64,000 bases of DNA from NCBI GenBank assembly GCA_934120015.1, contig CAKOTD010000004.1, forward strand, positions 1-64,000. Reading direction: 5' to 3'. Position numbers and translations under genes: made by a program. Within the stretch, counting starts at the first letter, position 1. Each line of letters starts with the position of its first letter. Origin of the DNA: an uncultured Bacilli bacterium (GTDB lineage Bacteria; Bacillota_I; Bacilli_A; RF39; UBA660). Shown piece after piece: positions 23,506 to 33,529 of this stretch. The notes under the pieces are model-generated. The model did no database searches and had not been told where the DNA came from. It was given only the letters and a program-made list of their open reading frames with translations.

Positions 23506-25665
23506 TTGCTTGCTGATGTATTAATAGAAATTTCTGCTAAAGGATTAAATAAAACTTTTTCATATTTGATTCCAGATAACTTAAATGTTATAAAAGGAAT
23601 TAGAGTTCTTGTCCCTTTTGGAAAAAAAGTAATAGAAGGTTTCGTACTTGACATAAAGAAAAGAGAAGAAACTAATTATGAATTAAAGGAAATTATTGAA
23701 ACTATTGATGATGTAGAAGTATTGAATAGTGAAATGTTAGAATTAGGACATTTTATTAGTAAAAAGTATTTTTCCGGATTAATAAGTGCATATCAAACAA
23801 TGTTACCAGTTGGATTAAAGGCTAAAAAAAATAAAAGAATCGGAATTAATTATGATATCTATTATTATTTAAATAATAATATTAATGAACTAGCATTTAC
23901 TAAAAAGCAGTTAGAAATTATTGAACATTTCAAAAATAATGGATTAATAAAAAAAGAGGATTTTAATTATTCTATTTCAGTGTTAAAAAATTTGATTGCT
24001 AAAAATGTTATATGTATTAAAAAAGTGCCAAAATATCGTATAAATAAAACTAATGATTCTATAAGTAGAAATATTGTTCTAACTGATAAACAAATGAATA
24101 TTGTGGATAGTATTTATAGTAAAAAGTCTACTTTTTCTCCTTTTTTGTTACATGGTGTAACTGGTAGTGGTAAAACAGAAGTTTATATTGAACTTACAAA
24201 AAAGATAATTAGGGATAATAAAGAGGTTATTATTTTAGTTCCAGAAATTAGCTTGACACCACAATTTATTAGTAGGTTTGAAGAAGCATTTGGAAATAAG
24301 ATAGCTGTTTTACATAGCGGACTAAGTGATGGTGAAAAGTATGATGAATGGCGTAAAATAAAGAACAAAGATGTATCAATTACTATAGGGGCAAGAAGTG
24401 CTATATTTGCTCCATTTGAAAATATAGGTTTAATAATTATAGATGAAGAACACTCTGATACATATAAACAGGAAAATAATCCTAAATATAGTGCTATAGA
24501 TGTTGCATTACATCGTGGTAAAAAACACAACTGTCCCGTAGTTCTTGGAAGTGCTACACCATCTATTGATAGCTATACAAAATGTAAACTTGGTATATAC
24601 ACACTTTTAGAACTAAAATCAAGGGTTAATGCTTGCTTGCCTAAAGTATACACAGTTGATATGAAAAATGAAATAAAAAAAGGCAATAAAATATTTTCAG
24701 AAATCCTAAGTAAGAAAATCAATGAATGTATTTCTAATAATCATCAAGCTATTATATTATTAAATAGAAGAGGATATTCTACAACTATATCATGTCATGA
24801 TTGCGGAGTTAGATTAACTTGTCCAAAGTGTGATATACCTCTTACTTATCATAAGAATGGTAATTATTTATTATGCCATTATTGTAATTATAGAACTTAT
24901 AAGCCTAAAATATGCCCTAATTGTAAAGGAAAAAGTATTGATGAATTTGGTATTGGTACTGAAAGATTAGAATTTGAGATAAAAAAAACATTTGAAAAGG
25001 CAAATGTTATTAGAATGGATACTGATACAACTACAAAAAAAGGTAGTCATGAAAAAATAATTGATGATTTTAAACATCAAAAATATAATATATTAGTTGG
25101 TACACAAATGATTGCTAAGGGATTAGATTTTGATAATGTTACATTGGTTGGAGTAATAAATGCTGACTCAAGTTTAAATATTCCCGACTTTAGAAGTGCC
25201 GAAAGAACTTATAATTTATTAAGTCAAGTAGCTGGTAGGGCTGGAAGAGGAAGTAAAAATGGAGAAGTTTATATGCAAGGATTTAATATGAATCACTATA
25301 GTATATCTGCTGCATGTATGCATGATTATAAAAGTTTTTATAATACTGAGATAAAAATTCGTAAACAATTAAATTATCCTCCATATTTTAATTTATGTGT
25401 TCTTAAAACTAGTTACAAGAATGAGAATGAATTAATAGATGAAAACGATAAGATTATTAAATACTTAACTGATATGACTAAAGATTGTATTATTTTAGGC
25501 CCATCACCGTGTAGTATTTCTAAAGTTAATAATATATATTACTATCAGATTATCATTAAATATAAAAAAAGAGAAACTATAAATGAACAATTAAAATTTT
25601 TATATAATTATTATAGTGGTAAAAAAATTAGATTTGATATTGATGTAAATCCATATCATATATAG
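23506..25665 (+). CDS. priA: Primosomal helicase PriA
   Basis: PriA recognises stalled forks and starts primosome assembly, leading to DnaD-DnaB-DnaI in Bacilli. The 719-aa protein has an N-terminal 3'-end-binding region, Walker A GVTGSGKTEVY (about residue 218), DEEH in IIIDEEHSD, a zinc region with paired cysteines (CHDCGVRLTCPKC and later CHYCNYRTYKPKICPNC), and the C-terminal helicase motifs VGTQMIAKGLDF and QVAGRAGR. It appears to start at TTG 23506 after GTGGTGAT, since no ATG fits. It is followed by fmt, as in many Bacillota. Confidence 0.95.
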   Translation: MLADVLIEISAKGLNKTFSYLIPDNLNVIKGIRVLVPFGKKVIEGFVLDIKKREETNYELKEIIETIDDVEVLNSEMLELGHFISKKYFSGLISAYQTMLPVGLKAKKNKRIGINYDIYYYLNNNINELAFTKKQLEIIEHFKNNGLIKKEDFNYSISVLKNLIAKNVICIKKVPKYRINKTNDSISRNIVLTDKQMNIVDSIYSKKSTFSPFLLHGVTGSGKTEVYIELTKKIIRDNKEVIILVPEISLTPQFISRFEEAFGNKIAVLHSGLSDGEKYDEWRKIKNKDVSITIGARSAIFAPFENIGLIIIDEEHSDTYKQENNPKYSAIDVALHRGKKHNCPVVLGSATPSIDSYTKCKLGIYTLLELKSRVNACLPKVYTVDMKNEIKKGNKIFSEILSKKINECISNNHQAIILLNRRGYSTTISCHDCGVRLTCPKCDIPLTYHKNGNYLLCHYCNYRTYKPKICPNCKGKSIDEFGIGTERLEFEIKKTFEKANVIRMDTDTTTKKGSHEKIIDDFKHQKYNILVGTQMIAKGLDFDNVTLVGVINADSSLNIPDFRSAERTYNLLSQVAGRAGRGSKNGEVYMQGFNMNHYSISAACMHDYKSFYNTEIKIRKQLNYPPYFNLCVLKTSYKNENELIDENDKIIKYLTDMTKDCIILGPSPCSISKVNNIYYYQIIIKYKKRETINEQLKFLYNYYSGKKIRFDIDVNPYHI

Positions 25666-25711
25666 ATAATATTTACACAATGTGTTATTATAATAAAGAG
25701 GTGAATAATTT

Positions 25712-26677
25712 ATGAAACTAGAAGATCTTAATGTTGAAAAAGAATTAAAAATTATATATATGGGAACGCCTGGATTTAGTGCAACTGTTTTAGAAGGATT
25801 AATTTCTAAATATAATGTTAGAGCAGTTGTTACTCAGCCTGATAAACCATCTGGAAGAGGTGAACATATAAATGTATCACCTGTAAAACAAATCTGTAAT
25901 GAAAAAGCAATTTTAGTATTACAACCATCTAAGATAAAAGAAAGCATTGATGAAATTTTATCCCTAGACCCAGACTTAATTATAACATGTGCATATGGAC
26001 AAATTTTACCCAAGGAAATTCTTGATTATCCAAGATTAGGATGCATTAATGTTCATGCTTCTTTACTTCCAAAATTAAGGGGTGGTGCACCAATTCATAG
26101 GGCAATAATGAATGGTTATAAGGAAACTGGGGTAACTATTATGTACATGAACGAGGAAATGGATGAGGGTGATATGATTGCTAAGAAAAGTGTCACAATA
26201 GAAGAAAATGAGACGGCTGAAACTCTTCATGATAAATTAAGCTTAGTTGGTAGAGATTTACTTCTTGAGGTGCTTCCAAGTATAATTGCTGGTACAAATG
26301 ATAGAGTAAAGCAAGATGATTCACAAGCTACTTATGGTTTTGTAATAAAAAGAGAAGATGAAAAAATAGATTTCTCTAAAACAAAAAGGGAGATATATAA
26401 TAAAGTTAGAGGCTTAAATTCATGGCCAGGGGCATATTGTACTTTTAATGGAAAAATTGTTAAAGTTTGGGAATGTTATACAACGGAAAATAATTTTTCT
26501 AATTTATTAGATGGCCAAATTACAGAAATTTATTCTGATGGAATTGGGGTAAAAGTTTCAAATGGTGAAATAGTATTAAAGGTGGTTCAACCAGAAGGAA
26601 AAAGAAGGATGTCTGGAATTGATTTTGCAAATGGTATGTTAACCAATCGTGGTGATATTGTAAAAATATTTACTTAG
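25712..26677 (+). CDS. fmt: Methionyl-tRNA formyltransferase
   Basis: Adds the formyl group to initiator Met-tRNA. Motifs: IIYMGTPGFSATVLEGL, VTQPDKPSGRG, the catalytic block INVHASLLPKLRGGAPIHRAI, and GVTIMYMNEEMDEGDMI. The C-terminal OB-like domain is present (about 210-321). Length (321 aa) is typical. A GAGGTGA site precedes the ATG. It follows priA in the usual priA-fmt order. Confidence 0.96.
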   Translation: MKLEDLNVEKELKIIYMGTPGFSATVLEGLISKYNVRAVVTQPDKPSGRGEHINVSPVKQICNEKAILVLQPSKIKESIDEILSLDPDLIITCAYGQILPKEILDYPRLGCINVHASLLPKLRGGAPIHRAIMNGYKETGVTIMYMNEEMDEGDMIAKKSVTIEENETAETLHDKLSLVGRDLLLEVLPSIIAGTNDRVKQDDSQATYGFVIKREDEKIDFSKTKREIYNKVRGLNSWPGAYCTFNGKIVKVWECYTTENNFSNLLDGQITEIYSDGIGVKVSNGEIVLKVVQPEGKRRMSGIDFANGMLTNRGDIVKIFT

Positions 26678-26685
26678 GAGTTATT

Positions 26686-27423
26686 ATGGATGATAAAAAT
26701 AAAGTAGAAAAAGTTAGTAAAATAAAGGTTATTAAAGAGTTTCTTTCTGACAAGAGAAATAAGGCTATTGTAAAATTGTGTGCATATTTTATATTCTTTT
26801 TTGTTATAATATTATTTATTAGATTATCAGATAAAGGAAAAAATATGATAGACAATAATGATATAGATTTACCACCTACAATAACAAATGGTATTAAAAA
26901 TCTTAAGCAAAAGAGTAATTTCAAATATAAACTAAATTATAGTATTGTGATAAATAATATAGAAAATAAAATAATTTTTGATTATGATTTTGAAAATAAT
27001 GTTTATAAAATAAGTAATTTTAAGGGTGAAAACTTAAATAATGAATTATTGTTAGTAAGTAGTGAATATTATAAAGATGAATATGGATGGTATTATATGA
27101 TGGAAAGTAATAAGACCTATATGAATTATTATTTATTTGATGACCTTAAATTATTTTCACCAGATAATATATATAATTATCTATTAAAAAGTAATTATCA
27201 GTTTAAAAAGGAGGATCTAAATAATAATATTATAATTAATTCAATTATTTCAGTTGAGGACTTTTCATTATTAAATAACAATATTATTGAGGACAAAGAT
27301 GACATTATTATTGAAACAACTACTAATATTGATGGTGAAGAATCTATAATGTTTAATCTTACAAATTATTATAAGAATATTGATAATTTAAATTCATATA
27401 TCATATATATTGAAATAAATTAA
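26686..27423 (+). CDS. Single-pass membrane protein of unknown function
   Basis: A 245-aa protein with a basic N-terminus, one transmembrane helix (residues about 28-47, AYFIFFFVIILFIRL), and an outside domain rich in Asn, Tyr, Asp and Ile. I do not recognise the family. It lies 8 bp after fmt, so it may be co-transcribed with priA-fmt, and it ends at a bidirectional terminator shared with the convergent GspE gene. Confidence 0.72.
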   Translation: MDDKNKVEKVSKIKVIKEFLSDKRNKAIVKLCAYFIFFFVIILFIRLSDKGKNMIDNNDIDLPPTITNGIKNLKQKSNFKYKLNYSIVINNIENKIIFDYDFENNVYKISNFKGENLNNELLLVSSEYYKDEYGWYYMMESNKTYMNYYLFDDLKLFSPDNIYNYLLKSNYQFKKEDLNNNIIINSIISVEDFSLLNNNIIEDKDDIIIETTTNIDGEESIMFNLTNYYKNIDNLNSYIIYIEIN

Positions 27424-27446
27424 AAGCAGACTTAATTGTCTGCTTT
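27423..27446. terminator. Bidirectional terminator
   Basis: AAAGCAGAC / GTCTGCTTT, a 9-bp stem with a 6-nt loop, between convergent genes. Confidence 0.85.
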
Positions 27447-29186
27447 ATTGTTTTCTCTTTCTCTATACCTTGATAAGCCTTTTTTATATTCATTTATAAA
27501 ATTAATTGTATCATTTAATCCATAATCATCGAATTGAGGTTCATTATTTTTTTTCTCTTCATTTTCTTTTTTATTTTCTTCTAATTTTATATCAGAGTTT
27601 AAGTTGTTTTTCTTAGAAAACATTTGTTGCGCTTCAGCTAGAAATGATTCTAAATTATTGCTTCGTGAAATTCTTTTTTCTTCGGCTTGTTCATTATTAC
27701 TTTTAGAGGGCGCATTTCTATTATTTGTAAATGATCTAAAATTATTTTCCTCTAACTTTTCTTCTTTAGGTAAATTACCATAACTATTTTTTAATATAGT
27801 AGAATTTATTTTATTATTGTTATTATTTTCTTCTACCACCTTTTTAGAAATATTATCTTTCATATCTTTATTGATATTTTTTTCTATACTGACTTCATTT
27901 TCTTTTACATCATTAAACTTTTCTTCATTATTATGTGTATTTGATTTACTTATATTTGTATCATTAATTGCTTTTTCTAACCCATGTCCGCTGCGTAAGT
28001 CTTCATCATCTAATTCAATTAATTTAAGTATTTCTTCAAAAGTTGTTTTACCTTCAAGAACTTTTTCTAATCCATCTTGAAGTAATGTAGTAACATCATT
28101 TTTATAGACTAACTCACGAAGTGCATCCTTTCTAATGTTGTTACTAATAGCATCTTTTATTTCTTGATTTATTAGTAAAACTTCATGAATAGCAACACGG
28201 CCTTTAAATCCGTTATTACATTCTTCACATCCTTCGGCAGTATATAGTTCAGTAATATCTTTTCCTAGAACATTTTTAAACAATTCTTTTTCATAATCAT
28301 TTGCTGGTCTTGTCTTTCGACATTTAGGGCAAAGCTTACGAGCCAGTTTTTGTGAGATGATACCGGTCAAGGCACTTGCAAGCAAGTATCTTTCAACATC
28401 CATATCAAGTAAACGTTCAATTGTGTTAAGAGAGTTATTGGTGTGAATTGTAGATAATACTAAATGTCCTGTAATAGAAGCACGAACTGCAATTCTTGCT
28501 GTTTCAGTATCACGAATTTCTCCAACCATTATAATATTAGGGTCTTGACGTAATATTGAGCGAAGAGCACTAGCAAATGTTAATCCAATTTCACTATTAG
28601 TTTGAACTTGATTGACTCCTTCAATATTCATTTCTATTGGGTCTTCAACTGTTATAATATTTGTGTCTTCTCGATTTAGTCTTTGCAAAATAGAGTACAC
28701 AGTTGTAGATTTACCTGTTCCAGTAGCACCTGTTACTAATATAATACCATTTGGAACACTAATCATTTTGAGAACTCTTTTTAAGTTATTTTCACTAAAT
28801 CCCAATTGATCAATACCAGTTACACTTAAAGAATAATCCATAATACGAATAACAATTTTTTCTCCAAGATTTGTAGGCAGAGCAGAAACACGAAGATCTA
28901 AGTTAACATTATCTATTTTTCCCTTAATAGCCCCATCTTGTGGAAGTCTTGACTCAGTAATATTCATTTCTGATAAAATTTTAATACGAGTGACTAAATT
29001 CTTTTTTATATCATTTGGTACTTCAGTATAATCAATTAATTCCCCATCAATTCTTATTCTAACCTTCATAAAATTTTCATGTGGATCAAAGTGAATATCA
29101 CTAGCACCTCTTTTAGATGCATCTATTAATATTTCATTTACTATATCAACTACAGGCATTTTGTCATAGTCAAATTTTTTTAGCAT
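27432..29186 (-). CDS. GspE/PilB-type secretion ATPase with a long low-complexity C-terminal tail
   Basis: A 584-aa AAA+ ATPase of the type IV pilus/type II secretion family that drives assembly of pilin-like fibres. Motifs: ASDIHFDP (N2 domain), Walker A GATGTGKST, Asp box TVEDPIEM, Walker B ILRQDPNIIMVGEIRDTETA, the His box TGHLVLSTIHTN, and the zinc-binding CPKC...CEEC pair. It lacks the N-terminal MshEN/N1 domain (the family usually has about 150 extra residues). After about residue 395 it carries a Glu/Asn/Lys-rich tail of nearly 190 aa, which is unusual. It lies back to back with two prepilin-like genes and shares their intergenic promoter region (29187-29285). No PilC, PilM or prepilin peptidase gene is in the window. 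Confidence 0.9.
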   Translation of the reverse strand: MLKKFDYDKMPVVDIVNEILIDASKRGASDIHFDPHENFMKVRIRIDGELIDYTEVPNDIKKNLVTRIKILSEMNITESRLPQDGAIKGKIDNVNLDLRVSALPTNLGEKIVIRIMDYSLSVTGIDQLGFSENNLKRVLKMISVPNGIILVTGATGTGKSTTVYSILQRLNREDTNIITVEDPIEMNIEGVNQVQTNSEIGLTFASALRSILRQDPNIIMVGEIRDTETARIAVRASITGHLVLSTIHTNNSLNTIERLLDMDVERYLLASALTGIISQKLARKLCPKCRKTRPANDYEKELFKNVLGKDITELYTAEGCEECNNGFKGRVAIHEVLLINQEIKDAISNNIRKDALRELVYKNDVTTLLQDGLEKVLEGKTTFEEILKLIELDDEDLRSGHGLEKAINDTNISKSNTHNNEEKFNDVKENEVSIEKNINKDMKDNISKKVVEENNNNNKINSTILKNSYGNLPKEEKLEENNFRSFTNNRNAPSKSNNEQAEEKRISRSNNLESFLAEAQQMFSKKNNLNSDIKLEENKKENEEKKNNEPQFDDYGLNDTINFINEYKKGLSRYRERENNKADN

Positions 29187-29285
29187 GTATTTTCCATCCC
29201 CTTTATTCTAATTAGGACTAGTATTTATCCTGAAACTATTATATAATATATTTAGGATAAAATACAAGTAAGAAGGGGAAAAATT

Positions 29286-29798
29286 ATGAAAAAAAACAAT
29301 AATAAAGGTTTTATGCTTACAGAATTATTAGTAACAGCAACCTTAATATGTACGGTTTTAATCTTTTTGTATACACAATTTTACAATGTAAAAAAGGGGT
29401 ATGATAGAAGTTTTAATTACAATACAGTAAATGGTTTGTATATACTTGATAATGTAAAAAAATTTTTAACTGAAAATGATTTGTCTGTTTTTAAATTACA
29501 ATTAAGCAATAAAAATTATGTTGAATTAACTGAAACTGAAAATATATCATTAATGAGCAATCAAGATTATTTTAATAAAATGATTTCTTTTACTAATATA
29601 AAAAAATTATATTTTACCAAAGAAAATCTTGAATCATTAAAAAATGAACTTAATTTAAATCCGATAGGTGAACTAGAATCCCTTAGAAAATTTGTAAATT
29701 ATATTGATTATGATTCTAATGCAGGAGATAACTTATATCGTTTGATTGCTGAGTTTAATGATTCTACATTTTCAACAATTTTATTAGGAGGGGAATAA
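29286..29798 (+). CDS. Prepilin-like protein
   Basis: A 170-aa protein with a type III (class A prepilin) leader: short basic KKNNNKGFMLTELLVTA, with expected cleavage between Gly and Phe and a Glu at position 5 of the mature form, followed by a hydrophobic helix to about residue 30. The rest is a small globular region with no family that I recognise. It is 1 bp from the next prepilin gene and divergent from the GspE ATPase, so the three probably make one fibre system. AGAAGGGG precedes the ATG. Confidence 0.82.
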   Translation: MKKNNNKGFMLTELLVTATLICTVLIFLYTQFYNVKKGYDRSFNYNTVNGLYILDNVKKFLTENDLSVFKLQLSNKNYVELTETENISLMSNQDYFNKMISFTNIKKLYFTKENLESLKNELNLNPIGELESLRKFVNYIDYDSNAGDNLYRLIAEFNDSTFSTILLGGE

Positions 29799-29799
29799 T

Positions 29800-32493
29800 A
29801 TGAGAAATAGAAAGGGAGCAACAATTGTTGAATTAATTGTTTCAATTACTGTTCTTCTTGTAATTGTTACATTTTTATTTCAAACAGTAATATCACTTAA
29901 AGAAGTCTACAATAGTTCTGGTATTAAAACAGAAATGCTTACAAAACAAGCCTTAATTAGTAAGATGATAAATAATGATCTTAGGTCAAAAAAAATTGAG
30001 CTTGCTACTACCTGTGGTGACAATAATTGTATTGCATTTTATTTTGAAGATGGGACAAGAAAAACACTTGAATTAATAAAAAAGACTGAAGAAAGTCCTG
30101 CTTATTTAATTTATGGAGATTATAAAACAGAACTTACAAAAAATAGTAATTTTGGTGATTATCAAATAAAATCCGAAACTATTTCTACCACGGCTAACTT
30201 AAATTATGATTCAATGCTTTCAATAGATATTCCTATTTTTCATTCGTTACTTCAAAATCAAGATTACGGAATAAATATTGTTTATCAATATGATAGTAAA
30301 GACACTTCAATTACTAATCTTGTTATTGGTGATAATACTGATGTAAGTGATATATATTTAATTGGTTCGAATAATATGACATGGTATACAACAGTTCCAT
30401 TTGAAGAACCTGGCTATTTTTATTTAGATAGTAATAACAACTTAATCAAAGATAATAAGAGTAATGATGATATTAATGTACTAGCTAGTGAGATTGTAAA
30501 TAATATTCAAACCATAACATATCAATCTAAAAAAAATCCTGATGTAAAAAAAATTAGAACTATTACTTATATTAAATCAGAATATACATATGAATTAAAT
30601 AATAGTTATCATTCATTTACAGTACCTGTTAGTGGAACATATAAGATTGAATTATGGGGTGCAAATGGTGTTTCTAATTCTATTGGTTCTGGAGGGAAGG
30701 GTGCTTACACTAAAGGAAATATTTATTTAAATTCTGGTGAAAAAATATATATTTATGTTGGAGGAACTGGTTCAGGTGATACTGGTGGATATAATGGTGG
30801 AGGAAATATAACTACTGGGCAAAGTAATTTTAATGGTGCACCTGGTGGAGGTGCTACTGATATTCGTTTAGTAAATGGTAGTTGGGACTTAGAGGGTAGT
30901 CTTTACTCTAGGATAATGGTTGCAGCCGGTGGTGGAGGTGCATCATCAAGTGCCTGTGGCAGTTCCTTTAAATCCGGGGGCAATGGAGGTACTATTAATA
31001 GTAATAGTGCTAGTATTGGAGAGAAATGTACTGATAGTATTTGGACAATTGCCTACGGAGCAGACCAAACAACCGGTGGAACTATAGATGTATTTAACAC
31101 TGATGGTTCAAAAATAGGAACATATCAAGCTGGTAAATTTGGTTATGCCTCTTTTGCAACTGAATATACAGGTGATATTAGATCCGGTGGTGGAGGAGGA
31201 TATTACGGAGGTACAAGTAGTGGATATGGTAGTTTTGCTACAGGTGGCTCTTCATTTGTATCTGGATGTGATGGATGTAAAGCAATTGATATTAAGGGAA
31301 ATTCTGGAGAATCTAATATACATTATTCTGGAAAGACCTTCTCTAATATAGAAATGAAATCAGAACATAATTTAGAAAGTGATAATGGATTTGCTAAAAT
31401 ATCATTAGTTGGTGTTTCATATTCAAATGATAATACTATTGAACTAAATATTGAAGCTAAAAAAGCAAATTCAAAAACCTCAGTTGCAACAAATACATGG
31501 AGTAATGAACCTTTAGTGTTTACTATAACAAAGAATTTCTATGGTGATAGTAATTCTAAACTATATTACTGCAAAGATACAACTAATACTTGTGATCCTA
31601 ATATTGAAACTATAAATAGAGGTGAATTTAGTATTAGTGATGTTGGAACATATTATATAAGATATAAATCAAAAGATAGTTCTTCAAAAGATAGTGCTAT
31701 AAAATCCTTTAAAGCAAATGTCGATATAGTTTCTCCTAATATCATATATAACACAACATCTCTTGATTATGGAATAACAAATGCTGTTACTGTAACTGAT
31801 GACAATTTTTCATATATGAATATAGTTGCATCATGTCCAAGTTGTAATATAAATCGTGAATATTTAAACATAAAAGATACAAATTATAGTATACCAACAT
31901 TTAATAAAGCTGGAACTTGGAATTTAATTACAGAAGCTTATGATAAAGCAGGAAATAAGTCTACTAAAACAGAAGAATATATAGTTATGCCATCATTATC
32001 TGGAATAAAAATTGTCCCAAACAATGGAAGTGTTACAATGACATGGGATGTTTATCAAGGGGCTACAAGATATCGTATTCAAAGATTGATAGAATCAACA
32101 TGGACAACTATTGCACAGCCAACAGATACAACATATACAGATTCTTCATTAACTAATGGAATTACTTATAAATACCGCTTTATAGTATATAATGGTACTA
32201 ATTGGACTATACCAACAGATGCTTATAGTGTTGTACCAACAACAACTCCGCAAAATATTAAGGTTACTCTAAATAATAATAATGCTGTTATTACTTGGAA
32301 CGCAGTTACTGATGCTACACAATATCGTGTTCAAAGACTTAATGGAACAACATGGACTACAATAAGTTTTCCAACAACTACAACATATACAGATTCTAAT
32401 TTAACAAGTGGAACAACTTATAAATATCGTGTCCTTTCTTATGTTAATGATACTTGGAGTGGCGTTTCTGAAGTTGTTAGTATAACACCGTGA
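29800..32493 (+). CDS. Very large prepilin-like surface protein with glycine-rich and FN3 domains
   Basis: An 897-aa protein with a class III signal (MRNRKGATIVELIVSIT, mature Glu5) and a pilin-like N-terminal helix. Residues about 40-255 form a pilin-like body. Residues about 258-540 form a glycine-rich domain of the PF12810 type: YHSFTVPVSGTYKIELWGA, GGKGAYTKG, PGGGATDIRL and the GGGG runs. Then comes an Ig-like region (about 555-725), and two FN3-like repeats of about 83 aa (730-812 and 813-897) share SGIKIV/QNIKVT starts, TYTDSSLT/TYTDSNLT and YKYR. Such a mosaic looks like a tip adhesin assembled by the neighbouring GspE system. It has no sortase motif. That reading is inference from domains and context. 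Confidence 0.82.
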   Translation: MRNRKGATIVELIVSITVLLVIVTFLFQTVISLKEVYNSSGIKTEMLTKQALISKMINNDLRSKKIELATTCGDNNCIAFYFEDGTRKTLELIKKTEESPAYLIYGDYKTELTKNSNFGDYQIKSETISTTANLNYDSMLSIDIPIFHSLLQNQDYGINIVYQYDSKDTSITNLVIGDNTDVSDIYLIGSNNMTWYTTVPFEEPGYFYLDSNNNLIKDNKSNDDINVLASEIVNNIQTITYQSKKNPDVKKIRTITYIKSEYTYELNNSYHSFTVPVSGTYKIELWGANGVSNSIGSGGKGAYTKGNIYLNSGEKIYIYVGGTGSGDTGGYNGGGNITTGQSNFNGAPGGGATDIRLVNGSWDLEGSLYSRIMVAAGGGGASSSACGSSFKSGGNGGTINSNSASIGEKCTDSIWTIAYGADQTTGGTIDVFNTDGSKIGTYQAGKFGYASFATEYTGDIRSGGGGGYYGGTSSGYGSFATGGSSFVSGCDGCKAIDIKGNSGESNIHYSGKTFSNIEMKSEHNLESDNGFAKISLVGVSYSNDNTIELNIEAKKANSKTSVATNTWSNEPLVFTITKNFYGDSNSKLYYCKDTTNTCDPNIETINRGEFSISDVGTYYIRYKSKDSSSKDSAIKSFKANVDIVSPNIIYNTTSLDYGITNAVTVTDDNFSYMNIVASCPSCNINREYLNIKDTNYSIPTFNKAGTWNLITEAYDKAGNKSTKTEEYIVMPSLSGIKIVPNNGSVTMTWDVYQGATRYRIQRLIESTWTTIAQPTDTTYTDSSLTNGITYKYRFIVYNGTNWTIPTDAYSVVPTTTPQNIKVTLNNNNAVITWNAVTDATQYRVQRLNGTTWTTISFPTTTTYTDSNLTSGTTYKYRVLSYVNDTWSGVSEVVSITP

Positions 32494-33474
32494 CTATAAG
32501 ATTATAACCCATATATCAAAAAGAAAAAAAACTATTAAACTGGATATTAATGCATGGCATACTCTAGCAGTTAAATAAGGCAAATATTTAATTTTAGTAT
32601 CACTTATAATACTTATAACTTGCATATGAACGCTAAATCCACCAAAAGATATTATAAGTGTACTAATTATTGTTTTAAGCTTAAGAGGAATATTTAATAA
32701 TCCAACATATTTTAATCCTTGTGTCATTTCTATTAGTCCATTTAATATACTTTGATTGTAATTATTTAAGTTTACGTTATTATCAATGATTGTAGTAACA
32801 CATAAAAACATCGTTACTACTCCTAAAATTAATAAAAGAGTATTTATAGTATTTAATAAAGAATTAGTAATAATAGTTCCAAATTTTAATTTATTATTAA
32901 TTCTTTTATTATGCATATTATTTATAGCTCTTTTTATAGAAGTTTTTTCCTTAGCACATCCTTCTGGTTCGTAATTTCTAAACATAAGGCCAATAACTAT
33001 GTTTCCTATATAATGACTAAATAAAACAAGTATTCCTGCCTCTTTATTTCCTAGAAAAGTAAGAGCAATACTACCCATTATAAATAGTGGATTAGAAAAG
33101 TGTGTAAACATTAATAATTTTGATGCCTCATTTTCATTTAAAATTCCTTTTGTATATAATTCTTTTACATATTTAGCATTACTAGGGAATCCAGAAATCA
33201 TACTCATAATAAATACAAATGCCCCTTCACCTTTTACTTTAAATAATTTATTCATAATAGGCTTAAATAGTTCACCAAGTAATTCAACAAAGCCAAAATT
33301 AATTAAAAGTTCAGATAAAACAAAAAACGGAAACAATGAAGGAAATATATTGTTTGTCCAAATACCAAATGAAAATATAACTGTATCCATTATTGATTTT
33401 GATTCTGTAAGAATTTCAAAACCAATAAAAATAAATATAATAATATATAAAATACTAATAAATTTTTTATTCAT
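32494..33474 (-). CDS. ylbJ: Sporulation integral membrane protein YlbJ
   Basis: YlbJ is a sigma-E membrane protein with nucleoside-recognition Gate domains, needed for cortex formation in Bacillus. The 326-aa polytopic protein shows FSFGIWTNNIFPSLFPFFVLSELLI-type Gate features, split by FVFIMSMISGFPSNAKYVKELY and FTHFSNPLFIMG. Length is slightly short of Bacillus (about 400). It is divergent from the ylbL homologue, matching the ylbJ-ylbL neighbourhood of Bacillus. AAGGGGTTA precedes its ATG. Confidence 0.87.
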   Translation of the reverse strand: MNKKFISILYIIIFIFIGFEILTESKSIMDTVIFSFGIWTNNIFPSLFPFFVLSELLINFGFVELLGELFKPIMNKLFKVKGEGAFVFIMSMISGFPSNAKYVKELYTKGILNENEASKLLMFTHFSNPLFIMGSIALTFLGNKEAGILVLFSHYIGNIVIGLMFRNYEPEGCAKEKTSIKRAINNMHNKRINNKLKFGTIITNSLLNTINTLLLILGVVTMFLCVTTIIDNNVNLNNYNQSILNGLIEMTQGLKYVGLLNIPLKLKTIISTLIISFGGFSVHMQVISIISDTKIKYLPYLTARVCHALISSLIVFFLFDIWVIIL

Positions 33475-33529
33475 ATTAACCCCTTAAATAGTATATAATA
33501 TAATTAATTTTATGAAAGGATTTGATTCA

